NCBI RefSeq assembly: GCF_020193655.1 | Contig: NZ_JADYVE010000002.1 | Location: 616,837-680,836 of the forward strand | From: Ensifer sp. IC3342 | GTDB taxonomy: Bacteria > Pseudomonadota > Alphaproteobacteria > Rhizobiales > Rhizobiaceae | Direction: 5' to 3' | Length of the DNA stretch: 64,000 nucleotides | Shown here: positions 27,158-36,164 of the stretch, piece after piece | Layout: each line of letters begins with the position of its first letter | Position numbering within the stretch: position 1 is the first letter of the stretch | Program-made: the position numbers and the translations under genes | Notes under the pieces: generated by a model | Told to the model about the DNA's origin: nothing | The model's database searches: none | Seen by the model: the letters and a program-made list of their open reading frames with translations, nothing else

Positions 27158-27708
27158 TTCGGTCTCCGCAGGGCAACCACGTTGTCGTCCTTCATCCCCT
27201 CGGCGAGTTGGCGGCGGGCGCGCGACAGGCGCGACATCACCGTGCCGATCGGGATCGCCATCATCTCCGCCACGTCCTGGTAGCGGTAACCCTCGATCAC
27301 CACCAGCATCAGTACCGAGCGGTTTTCAGCCGAAAGCCTGTCGAGCGCGCGTTCGAGGCGCAGCTTCTCCAGCGGGTCGGCATTGTCTTCGGTGGCGGCG
27401 AGGCCGAGTTCGTCATCAAGCTCCACCTCCGGATGCTGCGCCCTGTGCCGGTGCCGGTTGCGGTAGAGGTTGGTCATGATCGTGAAGGCCCAGGCGCGCA
27501 GGTTCACACCGCGCCACTGCGCGCGGCGCGCCAGGACCTTCTCAACGCAATCCTGCAGCAGATCCTCGCCGTCCGGATCGGACCGGGTGAGACTGCGCGA
27601 ATAGCGCCGGAGCGCCGGCATCAGGGCGAGGACCCCTTCCTCGAATGCGTCGGGGGCGGCAGGATCCGTCCCCGCGCTTCCCTCTTGACCGTTACGGCCG
27701 TGCGACAT
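27154..27708 (-). CDS. ECF RNA polymerase sigma factor
   Basis: 184 residues. Region 2: RRYSRSLTRSDPDGEDLLQDCVEKVL and NLRAWAFTIMTNLYRNRHR; region 4: LDRLSAENRSVLMLVVIEGYRYQDVAEMM...GTVMSRLSRARRQL. Likely held by the overlapping anti-sigma downstream. The upstream lipoprotein-like gene overlaps its 5' end by 17 bases, so all three are one unit. Confidence 0.93.
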   Translation of the reverse strand: MSHGRNGQEGSAGTDPAAPDAFEEGVLALMPALRRYSRSLTRSDPDGEDLLQDCVEKVLARRAQWRGVNLRAWAFTIMTNLYRNRHRHRAQHPEVELDDELGLAATEDNADPLEKLRLERALDRLSAENRSVLMLVVIEGYRYQDVAEMMAIPIGTVMSRLSRARRQLAEGMKDDNVVALRRPK

Positions 27709-28066
27709 CCCATTCGCCCTTCACGCCGTCACCGGTGACGTCGCCCATCTTCTTGTCCTTGATGAAGAAATAGAGCGGCATGCCGTCCTTCGCCCACTGC
27801 TTGGTGCCATCCTTGCGCTCGACGATCGTGTAGGCACCCTCTGCCATGGCATCTCCTTCGACCATGAAGGGCGGCCAGTTCTTCGCGCAGGTGTCATAGC
27901 AACTGGAAACGCCGCCTTCGTCATCCTTGTAGGTATAAAGCGTCATGCCGTTTGCTGCGGCCAGCACATTGCCCTTTTCCGATTCGACCGTCTTGACCGG
28001 CGGTGCGGCAAAGGCGGAAGCGCTCGCGGCTAGGCAAATGGCGATGGCTAATGGAAACGTTCTCAT
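27692..28066 (-). CDS. Secreted YxFxxD-repeat protein (COG4315 type)
   Basis: 124 residues with a signal peptide (about 1-20, MRTFPLAIAICLAASASAFA). Contains the repeated COG4315 pattern MTLYTYKDD, Cys pair SSCYDTCAKNWPPF and MPLYFFIKDKKMGDVTGDGVKGEW. No lipobox Cys after the signal, so it is periplasmic rather than anchored. Function unknown; as first gene of the sigma/anti-sigma unit it is a probable sigma target. Confidence 0.8.
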   Translation of the reverse strand: MRTFPLAIAICLAASASAFAAPPVKTVESEKGNVLAAANGMTLYTYKDDEGGVSSCYDTCAKNWPPFMVEGDAMAEGAYTIVERKDGTKQWAKDGMPLYFFIKDKKMGDVTGDGVKGEWDVARP

Positions 28067-28236
28067 GGGGGCTTTCCTTCCTCAACAGGTTTCTCTCGCG
28101 GGGCGAGGGGTCTATCCCGCTTCCGCTGAAGCAGAACCGCGTTCTGGCAGCTTCGCGGATAAGACACGGAGGATGCAGGATTTATTCCCTATGCGCTCGT
28201 GATGGTTGAGGCGGAAGGGAGCGCGACGACGCGTGC

Positions 28237-29391
28237 TCAGGCGCGGTCGGCGACGAAGCGGGCGAGAGCCGGGCCGAGCATGGTGATGATAAGTACCCGC
28301 ACTGTCTGTAGTGCCATGACGAAGGACACGTCGACATTGCTCGACGTGGCGATGACGGCGATCGAATCGAGGCCGCCCGGGCTGGTGGCGAGATAGGCCG
28401 TCAGCGGATCGATGCCGGCGGCGACGATCAGAAGCACGGCCAGCGATCCGGAAAAGGACATCAAAATTAGAATAGAAATGACCGTCGGCACCAATGCCCG
28501 GCGGGCATGTGCCAGGATCGCGCGGGTGAAACCGAGGCCGATGTTCCAGCCGAGCATGACAGAGCACAGGGCAATCAGCCATCGTGGCAGCTCGGTCGCA
28601 AGCGCGCCGGTGATGTTGAGAGCAGAACCGATGGCGAAAGGCACGAGGAAGACGCCGCCCGGCAGGCGCAGGACCTTGCCAAGGAAACCGCCGGCAAGGC
28701 CGACGGTAAGCGTTGCCAGGAAGGGAAGGCCGGCGATCGGCGCGAACCAGCCGGTCGTGTCGCTGACCTCGGTGCCGGTGACCCACAGGTGGGCGACCAG
28801 CGTGGCGGCGCTGGCGACGAAGACGACGCGCAAGTATTGCATGAAGGCGACCAGCCTTGCATCGGCACCGTAGGCATCCGCCATTAATAGCATGGTCGAA
28901 GCGGCGCCGGCCGAGGAACCCCAGATCGCCGTCGTGCCGGGTAGGATGCGCATCCGCGTCATGATCCAGCCGCAAAGCGTGCTGACCCCGATGACGGCAA
29001 GAACGACGGCCAGGAAGAGCGGCCAGTTTCCGGAAAAGGCGACCAGCAGCGCGGGCGTCATCGAGCCGGCGATCATCATCGCCAGGATGAACTGGACGCA
29101 GAAGTAGAGCTGGCGCGGCAGGCGGATCGTGCCACCGTTCATGCCGACGAGCGCGCCGGCAAGCATAGGGCCTATCAGCAGGCCGGCCGGAAGGCCGATC
29201 GTCTCGAGGATCGCCGCGAATGCGGCCGAAATAGGTGCGAGCACGCACCACTGCAACGCCGGCCGCAGGCGGCCGATCCCTGCGTTTTCCGACGGGGAGG
29301 GCGTTGCTGGGTGTTCCGGTCTCAATGGCCTTCTCCGGTGTTCCCCAGCGTGTGCCGCGGGCGAACGATATGGCGGCGCAGGAATGTGCAA
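28237..29391 (-). CDS. AbrB-family integral membrane protein
   Basis: 384 residues, about ten hydrophobic segments in two repeats, each with GLPAGLLIGPMLAGALVG or GGFLGKVLRLPGGVFLVPFAIGS. This is the COG3180 family, once annotated as ammonia monooxygenase or AbrB; the true role is undefined, possibly transport. The N-terminal 40 residues are polar and Pro-rich, so the real start may be internal (a Met is lacking until the first membrane segment, hence 29391 is kept). Confidence 0.75.
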   Translation of the reverse strand: MHIPAPPYRSPAAHAGEHRRRPLRPEHPATPSPSENAGIGRLRPALQWCVLAPISAAFAAILETIGLPAGLLIGPMLAGALVGMNGGTIRLPRQLYFCVQFILAMMIAGSMTPALLVAFSGNWPLFLAVVLAVIGVSTLCGWIMTRMRILPGTTAIWGSSAGAASTMLLMADAYGADARLVAFMQYLRVVFVASAATLVAHLWVTGTEVSDTTGWFAPIAGLPFLATLTVGLAGGFLGKVLRLPGGVFLVPFAIGSALNITGALATELPRWLIALCSVMLGWNIGLGFTRAILAHARRALVPTVISILILMSFSGSLAVLLIVAAGIDPLTAYLATSPGGLDSIAVIATSSNVDVSFVMALQTVRVLIITMLGPALARFVADRA

Positions 29392-29642
29392 CGGTTGCTA
29401 GCGCATAACCGGAAAGTCGGAAATCGATTTTCGGAAAAAGCGTATGCGCGATTTCAAGGCGCCGCTGCTTCTGCACCGCACTGAATGCAGCGCAGGGTAG
29501 AAGCATTCGTGACCGAGGTTCAAGGTGCACCGCAAAAAAGTGCCACAGCCGGATTGGTGCTTTTTCTCGATGCCGCTCGCCGAGGGCCGCGATTGAGAAA
29601 TCCGCACTTGCGCAATGCCCCCGAATCCTGACACTGCGGGCC

Positions 29643-30770
29643 ATGCAGTTCGCTCCGCAACAGGATGAGGCCTTGCAGGCCGTTTCGCGCTGGCTGAAGG
29701 AAGGGCGCTCGCCGCTCTTCCGGCTGTTCGGCTATGCCGGAACCGGCAAGACCACGCTCGCGCGCCATTTTGCCGAGCACGTGGACGGCGAGGTGCTGTT
29801 TGCCGCCTTCACCGGCAAGGCGGCACAGGTGCTGCGTTCCAAGGGGGCGAGCAACGCCAAGACCATCCATTCGCTGATCTACCGGCCGCGTGGTGAGGAG
29901 GAGGTGGAGGACGAGGAAACCGGCAAGACCTCGATCGCGCCGATGTTCTCGATCAACCGGCAGAGCCCAGTCGCGAAAGCAGCACTGATCATCGTCGACG
30001 AATGCTCGATGGTCGACGAGGCGCTCGGCAAGGACCTGATGAGCTTCGGCACTCCGATCCTCGTTCTTGGCGATCCGGGACAGTTGCCGCCCGTCTCCGG
30101 CGGCGGCTACTTCACGAATCAGGAGCCGGACTACCTGCTGACGGAGATCCACCGCCAGGCGCGGGACAATCCGATCATCCAGCTGGCCATGCAGGTGCGC
30201 GAGGGCAGCGAGATCATGCATGGCGACTACGGCACGGCGCAGGTGATCGGACGTGGCCAGGTGACGCAGGAACTGGTGCTGGAGGCCGATCAGGTGCTCG
30301 TCGGCACCAACAGGACGCGGCGGCGCTACAACCAGCGGCTTCGCGAGCTGAAAGGCTTCACCAGCGAATATCCGCAATCCGGCGACAAGCTGGTCTGCCT
30401 TCGGAACGATCCGGCCAAGGGGTTGCTCAACGGCTCGCTCTGGCAGGTGATGAGCTCGTCCAAGGAAACGGTGAAGCCGGGCATTAACCTGATGATCCGC
30501 CCGGAAGACGACGACATGGATCGCGGCGCGGCGAAGATCAAGCTCTTGAAGGCGGCTTTCGAGGATGTCGAAGGCGAGATCCCCTGGTCCACCCGCAAGC
30601 GCTATGACGAGTTCGACTATGGCTACGCGCTGACGGTGCACAAGGCGCAGGGCTCGCAGTGGAACAATGTCGTGCTCTTCGACGAGAGCTATGCCTTTCG
30701 CGACACGCGCGAACGCTGGCTCTATACGGCGATCACCCGCGCGGCGGAGCGGCTGACGATCGTGCGGTGA
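29643..30770 (+). CDS. RecD-like ATP-dependent DNA helicase (SF1B)
   Basis: 375-residue compact helicase. Motif I FGYAGTGKTTLARH (about 30-43), motif II IIVDECSMVD, motif III LVLGDPGQLPPV, motif IV-like LTEIHRQARDNPI, and the C-terminal motifs V-VI YALTVHKAQGSQWNNVV and LYTAITRAAERL. Stand-alone RecD-like enzymes of this size are common in Rhizobiales; a repair or phage-defence role is inferred only. No recB or recC nearby. Confidence 0.9.
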   Translation: MQFAPQQDEALQAVSRWLKEGRSPLFRLFGYAGTGKTTLARHFAEHVDGEVLFAAFTGKAAQVLRSKGASNAKTIHSLIYRPRGEEEVEDEETGKTSIAPMFSINRQSPVAKAALIIVDECSMVDEALGKDLMSFGTPILVLGDPGQLPPVSGGGYFTNQEPDYLLTEIHRQARDNPIIQLAMQVREGSEIMHGDYGTAQVIGRGQVTQELVLEADQVLVGTNRTRRRYNQRLRELKGFTSEYPQSGDKLVCLRNDPAKGLLNGSLWQVMSSSKETVKPGINLMIRPEDDDMDRGAAKIKLLKAAFEDVEGEIPWSTRKRYDEFDYGYALTVHKAQGSQWNNVVLFDESYAFRDTRERWLYTAITRAAERLTIVR

Positions 30771-31057
30771 CGCTTTTCATCGACTGCGCCGACGGGCGAA
30801 CCTGCCTGCCTTTGGGGAGCAGAGGTTGAGCGGCCGGCGGGTGTTGCAGCCAACCGTCGATTGACATTGGCTCGACCGGCAATCAGCCTTCTGCCTGAAT
30901 AGTGATTTCTCAAAAAAAGCCCGTGTTAAATCGAGCGATATCCGGCCGCACGTCTTCCCAAAGCAGGATCAAGTTGAAAAGATACGAGAAAAGCAAGTCG
31001 TCCATAATAAGCGCGCGCGTCTAGGCGGACTGCGCTATCGAAGGCGGAGAGTGGTGA

Positions 31058-34000
31058 ATGCTGCGCGAAAGCCAGACCAACACACCACGACGAACGTCCA
31101 AACGCGAACAGCGTTCGGGCGCACGTGGCAGTGAGCGGCGCATCGTCACTGCGCTTTGCTATGACCTGGTCGGATCGACCGACCTAATGCATGTCATGGA
31201 TATCGAGGACTACCAGGAACTGATTTCTGCGTTCCAGCTTGCCGCCACACAAGCGATCGCGTCGCATTCAGGCGTCATGCAGCACCAGGCCGGCGACGGC
31301 GGCGTCGCGCTCTTTCCGATAGAGCTTGAAGCCAAGGATGCGGCCTCGCTTGCCATTCGCGCCGGGCTCGAGATCGTCGAATCGTGCAAGCGCGTCGGGC
31401 GCGAGGCAGGGCAGGACGACCTACAGGTTCGGGTGGGCATTGCGACGTCGATTGCCCTTGTGCGCGAGCCTTCACGCGAAAGCTGGACGCAGGAGCCGGT
31501 GACCGGGGCGGCGCAGGCCATGGCCTCTCGTCTGCAGGTGATCGCAGAACCGAACAGCGTCCTCGTGTCCGAGGACACGCGGCACCTCGCCGGAAGGTCC
31601 CACGCTTTCGTCTTCCAGGGCAGCAAGGAGCTCAAGGGCTTCACCGCGCCGGAAAAAGTATGGCGCGCCTTGGGGCACAAGATCGGCGTCGATCGGTTCT
31701 TTGCCTTCGGAAGGCCGGGCGGGCTGCTGATCAACCGCGAAAACGAGCTGAATACGATTGCGCAGCTGTGGGACAGCGTCCTTGCGGGGCATGGCGCGGT
31801 GGTCCAGATCGAAGGAGACGCCGGCATCGGCAAGTCGCGTCTTCTCCGTGAAATCCGCAGGCGGACGCGCGAGCGGCGTTCGAAGTTCCTTTGCTTTCAG
31901 TGCCTGCCGGGTGGGTTTCGCTCGACGCTTCATCCGCTCTTGAACAGTTTTCCGGGCGCGATGTCCGGGAACGGCGGTCAGATGGGTCCGACGGCGGCTG
32001 CGGTCAGGGCGCTGTTCGAACGCAACGGCATCAGGGATAGAGAGGTCGTGGACGTCTTTGCCTATCTCCTCGGGGCACAGGGGAGAAATCGCGAAATATC
32101 GCACGAGGATCCCAAGGCGATCCGGCAAAGGGCCCATCGCGCTGTGCTGCGCGCGCTCGAGGCCGTGTGCCGGAAGGGGCCGGCGATCGTCGCCGTCGAG
32201 GATATCCATTGGATCGATGCCACTTCGCGCGATCTGCTCGGCGAGGCAGCGCGCATCGTCGGACAATTTCCAGTTTTGCTCATTACCACGTCGCGTCTTT
32301 CCTTCCCCTCGGAATGGCTGGACGCCACAAATCCGACGCGCCTGTCGCTGCGGCCACTCGATCCCGATGAGACAAAGCTCGCCATAAGAGCCAAATGGCC
32401 GGAACACCGGCTGGCGATGCTGCCCGATCTCTTCGATGTGACGGAGCGTATTTCCGGCGGCGTTCCGCTTTTCATCGAGGAAATCTGCCAATGGGTTTCG
32501 CAGAATGTCGAGCCCGACACGATGACCCTCTCGGAGAGCGTCAAGCCCACCCATGTTTCGGCCTTCGAAGCCATTTTGGAGGCACGCCTTCAACACCTCG
32601 GCTCGGCGAGGGACGTGGCGCGAGCGGCTGCAATCGCCGGCACGCATGTCACCCTGCCGCTGCTCAAGGTGCTGCTGCCGGATTTCGGCAAGAAGGCGCT
32701 CGCAAATGCGGCCGACATGCTCTGCGAAACGGGATTCCTGGTACGGGTCAGGGTGCCGGGGCGCGTCGCCTATGGTTTCCGCCACGCGCTGATCCAAGAG
32801 ACGATCTACAAGGCCACCCTGCGCAAGCAGCGGCAGGTGCTGCATCGGCGGCTCTTCGCCGCAGTCGAGCAAAATCGCGACATTGCCGCCTGGATCGATA
32901 CCGGTGCGCTCGCCGAACATGCGGAGCGGGCGGGGCTCCTGGAAGAGGCGGTACCTTGGTTCATCGCGGCCGGAAAGGAGTGTTCGAGCCGCTCGGCGAT
33001 GATCGAGGCGAAGCAACATCTCGACCATGCACTGGATCTCTGCGGCAAATTGAGCGCCAAAGACACCGCCGAGCCTCTGCAGCTTTCGGCGCTGATTGCG
33101 CTCGGGCCTGTACTGACAGGGCTACTGGGGTTCAACTCGCCACCAGCTCGCAAGCTCTATGAGGAAGGCGTAGAAATTGCCCAAAGACGCCCGTTGTCGG
33201 AGCAATCACAGTGGTTTCCGATCTATTGGGGTTGGTGGTTCACCGGATCGGATTTTCGCGTCATGCACGACCGTGCCTTAGGCGTGCAGTCAATGCTGTC
33301 GAAGGCCAATGAGCCGGAAATTCAGCTTCAGGTCAATCATTGCATTTGGGCCATCGATTTCAACCTCGGCAACCATCGGGAAACGCAGGAGGCAGTCAAG
33401 GCTGGCCTCGCGCTCTATGACGAGAAGCGAGCCAGGGAGAGCCGAACGGAGTATGGGGGGCATGATGCAAAGGTTTGCGGCCTCGGGCAACTGGCGCTTT
33501 CCTTATGGCTTACGGGACGCACAAAGGCCTCCGACGCGGCGCTCTCCAGGATGATCGCCTTCGCGGACCGAATAGCGCATGCGCCGAGCAAGGCGCACTC
33601 GCTTGATACGGAAGCGGTGTCAGCGTTCTATCGGGACGATTTCGAAGGGCTCACCCACGTCGCGGCGCGAATGGCGGACTTTGCCCAGAAGCATCGGATG
33701 CAGTCCTTGTCCGGCTTTTCGCTTCTGTTTGGTGGTTGGGCCGAAGCGCATCGCACGAGCCTTGCGAGTGGTTATGCGACGTTTCAAAGTGGTTTGTCGC
33801 TTCTACGCGAGCTTGGAGTCGTCGCGGATCTGCCGATCTATCTCTATATGCACGCCATGTTGCTGAACCTTGCAGGCAAGATTGAGCCAGCGATCGACGT
33901 CGTGGACGAGGCGATCCGGAAGGGTGAGGAAACCGGCCACGCCTATTGGCTGGCGGAGTTGCACCGGTGCCGTGCGACTCTCAGGGCGCGTGCAGGGGAG

Positions 34001-34126
34001 CACAAGGACGCTGTTGCTGCAGACTTGCGCTCCGCGCTGGACATCGCCGAAAGCCAGGGTGCGACGGCGCTGCTCAGACGGGCACGGCAATCAGCTCGGG
34101 AGTTTGGCGTTGCCGTTGGGCGTTGA
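31058..34126 (+). CDS. Class III cyclase domain / AAA ATPase / TPR regulator
   Basis: 1022 residues. Cyclase homology domain at about 28-205 with both metal-binding aspartates (Asp36 in CYDLVGST, Asp80 in AGDGGVALF). A P-loop ATPase follows (IEGDAGIGKSRLL, Walker A 253-260; IVAVEDIHWID, Walker B), then a long helical TPR-like region to the end. This architecture matches large signal-integrating proteins of the AfsR/LuxR-like STAND type; no DNA-binding domain is evident. Start ATG 31058 after GGAG. Its 3' end overlaps the YcaO gene, so it heads a five-gene unit and may sense a signal for it. Confidence 0.8.
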   Translation: MLRESQTNTPRRTSKREQRSGARGSERRIVTALCYDLVGSTDLMHVMDIEDYQELISAFQLAATQAIASHSGVMQHQAGDGGVALFPIELEAKDAASLAIRAGLEIVESCKRVGREAGQDDLQVRVGIATSIALVREPSRESWTQEPVTGAAQAMASRLQVIAEPNSVLVSEDTRHLAGRSHAFVFQGSKELKGFTAPEKVWRALGHKIGVDRFFAFGRPGGLLINRENELNTIAQLWDSVLAGHGAVVQIEGDAGIGKSRLLREIRRRTRERRSKFLCFQCLPGGFRSTLHPLLNSFPGAMSGNGGQMGPTAAAVRALFERNGIRDREVVDVFAYLLGAQGRNREISHEDPKAIRQRAHRAVLRALEAVCRKGPAIVAVEDIHWIDATSRDLLGEAARIVGQFPVLLITTSRLSFPSEWLDATNPTRLSLRPLDPDETKLAIRAKWPEHRLAMLPDLFDVTERISGGVPLFIEEICQWVSQNVEPDTMTLSESVKPTHVSAFEAILEARLQHLGSARDVARAAAIAGTHVTLPLLKVLLPDFGKKALANAADMLCETGFLVRVRVPGRVAYGFRHALIQETIYKATLRKQRQVLHRRLFAAVEQNRDIAAWIDTGALAEHAERAGLLEEAVPWFIAAGKECSSRSAMIEAKQHLDHALDLCGKLSAKDTAEPLQLSALIALGPVLTGLLGFNSPPARKLYEEGVEIAQRRPLSEQSQWFPIYWGWWFTGSDFRVMHDRALGVQSMLSKANEPEIQLQVNHCIWAIDFNLGNHRETQEAVKAGLALYDEKRARESRTEYGGHDAKVCGLGQLALSLWLTGRTKASDAALSRMIAFADRIAHAPSKAHSLDTEAVSAFYRDDFEGLTHVAARMADFAQKHRMQSLSGFSLLFGGWAEAHRTSLASGYATFQSGLSLLRELGVVADLPIYLYMHAMLLNLAGKIEPAIDVVDEAIRKGEETGHAYWLAELHRCRATLRARAGEHKDAVAADLRSALDIAESQGATALLRRARQSAREFGVAVGR

Positions 34127-35339
34127 ACTAGGCGGCGAAACGACCTCTGGCGCATGCCTCCAGGGGGCAGCTTTCGCTCTCCGTGCTTCGATCGTTTCGG
34201 CGATAGCCACGCCGCTTTCCCAAAGCTCGGAGACGGGGGACCTTGAGCGCTGTCTCGGCGCGATCCTGCCACTCTGCCGCCGCGCCCAGATAACCCGCCT
34301 TGGTGACTTGACCGGGCTGGACCGGATCGGCCTGCCGGTGATGCAGGCCGTACGTCCCGCCGCGCTTTCCGAAGTGACATCTCTTGGGAGGGGCCTCTCC
34401 AAGGCAGAGGCGACTGTCGGCGCGCTGATGGAATCGCTCGAGCGCTATTATGCCGAGTCCATTCCGGCAGAGCAGGTCTTCCTGGCCACGGCCGATGAAC
34501 TCGAAATTGGTGACGATCTCTTCGAAAATCTCCTGGTTCCGGAACGGCGTGGGAACTGGAGGGAAAGGACAATAGCCTGGATCGAAGGTATCGACGTCGT
34601 CAGCGGCTCGACGCATCCGGTCCCGTTGGAACTCGTGCACACGTGCTACAGCGATCCGCCGCCGGCTCATGACGGCGTCTTCCTACGCACCACCACAGGA
34701 CTTGCCTGCCATACAAGTGGCTGTGGCGCATTCCTGCACGGGCTGCTGGAATGTCTGGAGCGCGACGCGATCGCCCGCGCCTTTGCTACCCATGGCTTCT
34801 TCGACCGGATGCGGATTGCCCCTTCCGGCCTGGGCGACGCGGTCGATCATATTCTCGCGGTCGCAGGCGCGCGCGGAATAGCCTTTGGCTTATGGCTCGC
34901 CCCTTCGCCCGCAAAGGTTCCCGTCGTTTGGTGCCAGACGATCGAGACCGGGCCGGGCGAGCCGATCCTGGCGCTGCCGACGGAAGGCTACGCGGCCGGC
35001 CCCAGCCTCGAAGCCTCGGCGGCGAGCTCGATGTTGGAGGCGCTGTCGGCTCGGGCGGGTGCGATCTCCGGAGCCCGCGATGACCAGACGAGAGACCACT
35101 ACCGCTGGAGCACCGACGCCATCGTCGCAAGGGCCCGCGCTCTGATCCTCGACGAAACATTGGCGAGCACCGCCGGGCCGTCGGTCGTCATCCCCGATCT
35201 CGGCTCGCTTCTGGACCGGGTGACAAGCGCCGGGCTCGGACCGATACTGGCGGTGCCTGTGGGGACGGACTCCGAAACGGGCGTGCATTGTGTGAGGACG
35301 ATCCTCCCGGGTGCCTCTCCCTTCTTCCTCCTGCGATGA
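34110..35339 (+). CDS. YcaO-family peptide-modifying enzyme
   Basis: YcaO enzymes use ATP to activate a peptide amide, giving azolines or, with TfuA, thioamides. About 409 residues. ATP-binding motifs are visible: SKAEATVGALMESLERYYAE, then GCGAFLHGLLECLERDA (ExxER-type) and a C-terminal EALSARAGAISGARDDQTRD. The end is PGASPFFLLR, not the PxPxP tail of azoline-forming YcaOs. No ATG is available; TTG 34110 is preferred because GGGAG lies 7 bases upstream, with TTG 34104 or 34116 as alternatives. It overlaps the preceding regulator and the following tfuA. Confidence 0.88.
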   Translation: MPLGVELGGETTSGACLQGAAFALRASIVSAIATPLSQSSETGDLERCLGAILPLCRRAQITRLGDLTGLDRIGLPVMQAVRPAALSEVTSLGRGLSKAEATVGALMESLERYYAESIPAEQVFLATADELEIGDDLFENLLVPERRGNWRERTIAWIEGIDVVSGSTHPVPLELVHTCYSDPPPAHDGVFLRTTTGLACHTSGCGAFLHGLLECLERDAIARAFATHGFFDRMRIAPSGLGDAVDHILAVAGARGIAFGLWLAPSPAKVPVVWCQTIETGPGEPILALPTEGYAAGPSLEASAASSMLEALSARAGAISGARDDQTRDHYRWSTDAIVARARALILDETLASTAGPSVVIPDLGSLLDRVTSAGLGPILAVPVGTDSETGVHCVRTILPGASPFFLLR

Positions 35340-36127
35340 GTGTGGCGATGACGGAGCGAAGCAAGGACGGCCCGATCCTGGTGTTTCTTGGCCCGACGCT
35401 GCGCCTTGCTGAGGCCCAGAAGTTCCTCAATGCCGTTTATCTGCAACCGGCGGCGCAGGGGGACGTCCTGCTTGCGGCACATGCCTTCCGGCCGCGGGCG
35501 ATGGTTCTGATAGACGGACAGTTCGAGGATAGGCCGGCCGTTCGACACAAGGAAATCCTCTGGGCGATCGCCCGAGGGATCGTCGTGATCGGCGCCGCCA
35601 GCATGGGGGCGCTCCGGGCCGCCGAACTCGACGACTTCGGCATGATCGGCGTTGGCCTCATCTACAGGTGGTACCGGCGCCGCAGGCTGGCGCCGCACCC
35701 TGCTCCCGCGCCCGACGATGCCGTTGCCATTCATTCGGGACCGCCGGAGCTCGGCTTTCTTCCTTTGACGGACTCGCTGATCGATCTCCAGCGAACGTTT
35801 TCCGCGTTGATGCGAAGCGGGCACATCACCCCATCCGAGCGAAGCCATCTTACAACAATCGCGCGAAGTATGAATTTTCGCGAGCGCTCGCTGTCGGCGG
35901 TCTTGCGGGCCGGTGGATGGCCGGAAGGAAGACGCGAAGGGTTGCGGAAGGAGATGGCGGGGCAGAAGAGGAAAGACGCGCTGCTTGCCCTACAGAAAGC
36001 GCCGGACCTTGTGGCGGGGGCGACGCGCACATCCTGCGGCTGGGTGGCGACAAACACCTTCCTCCGAGACCTCGAGGCAGGCGGCATTGACTCGAATTTG
36101 GTGAACACCTATAAATTGAAACCCTAA
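35336..36127 (+). CDS. tfuA: TfuA-like protein, YcaO partner
   Basis: 263 residues. TfuA core: ILVFLGPTLRLAEAQ, then DGQFEDRPAVRHKEILWAI and GAASMGALRAAELDDFGMIGVG, close to the family consensus. TfuA was first seen in the trifolitoxin cluster of Rhizobium and partners YcaO in thioamide formation, probably by helping sulfur delivery. ATG 35336 overlaps the YcaO stop (ATGA), so the two are made together. The C-terminal 100 residues are helical and basic. Confidence 0.92.
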   Translation: MSVAMTERSKDGPILVFLGPTLRLAEAQKFLNAVYLQPAAQGDVLLAAHAFRPRAMVLIDGQFEDRPAVRHKEILWAIARGIVVIGAASMGALRAAELDDFGMIGVGLIYRWYRRRRLAPHPAPAPDDAVAIHSGPPELGFLPLTDSLIDLQRTFSALMRSGHITPSERSHLTTIARSMNFRERSLSAVLRAGGWPEGRREGLRKEMAGQKRKDALLALQKAPDLVAGATRTSCGWVATNTFLRDLEAGGIDSNLVNTYKLKP

Positions 36128-36164
36128 AAATTTGCCGGATTTCCGATCGGGAGGCACTTGCGCG

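Noticed and set aside
30771..31057. Short RiPP precursor gene upstream of the YcaO locus
   Set aside because: No short frame with a ribosome site and a Cys/Ser/Thr/Gly-rich end was seen here or in 38065-38150.
31472..33028. 518-residue minus-strand frame inside the cyclase/ATPase gene
   Set aside because: No domain; lies wholly opposite a gene with clear motifs.
33870..34109. Longer N-terminus for the YcaO protein
   Set aside because: The added 80 residues overlap the preceding gene and are Arg/Ser-rich out-of-frame reading of it.
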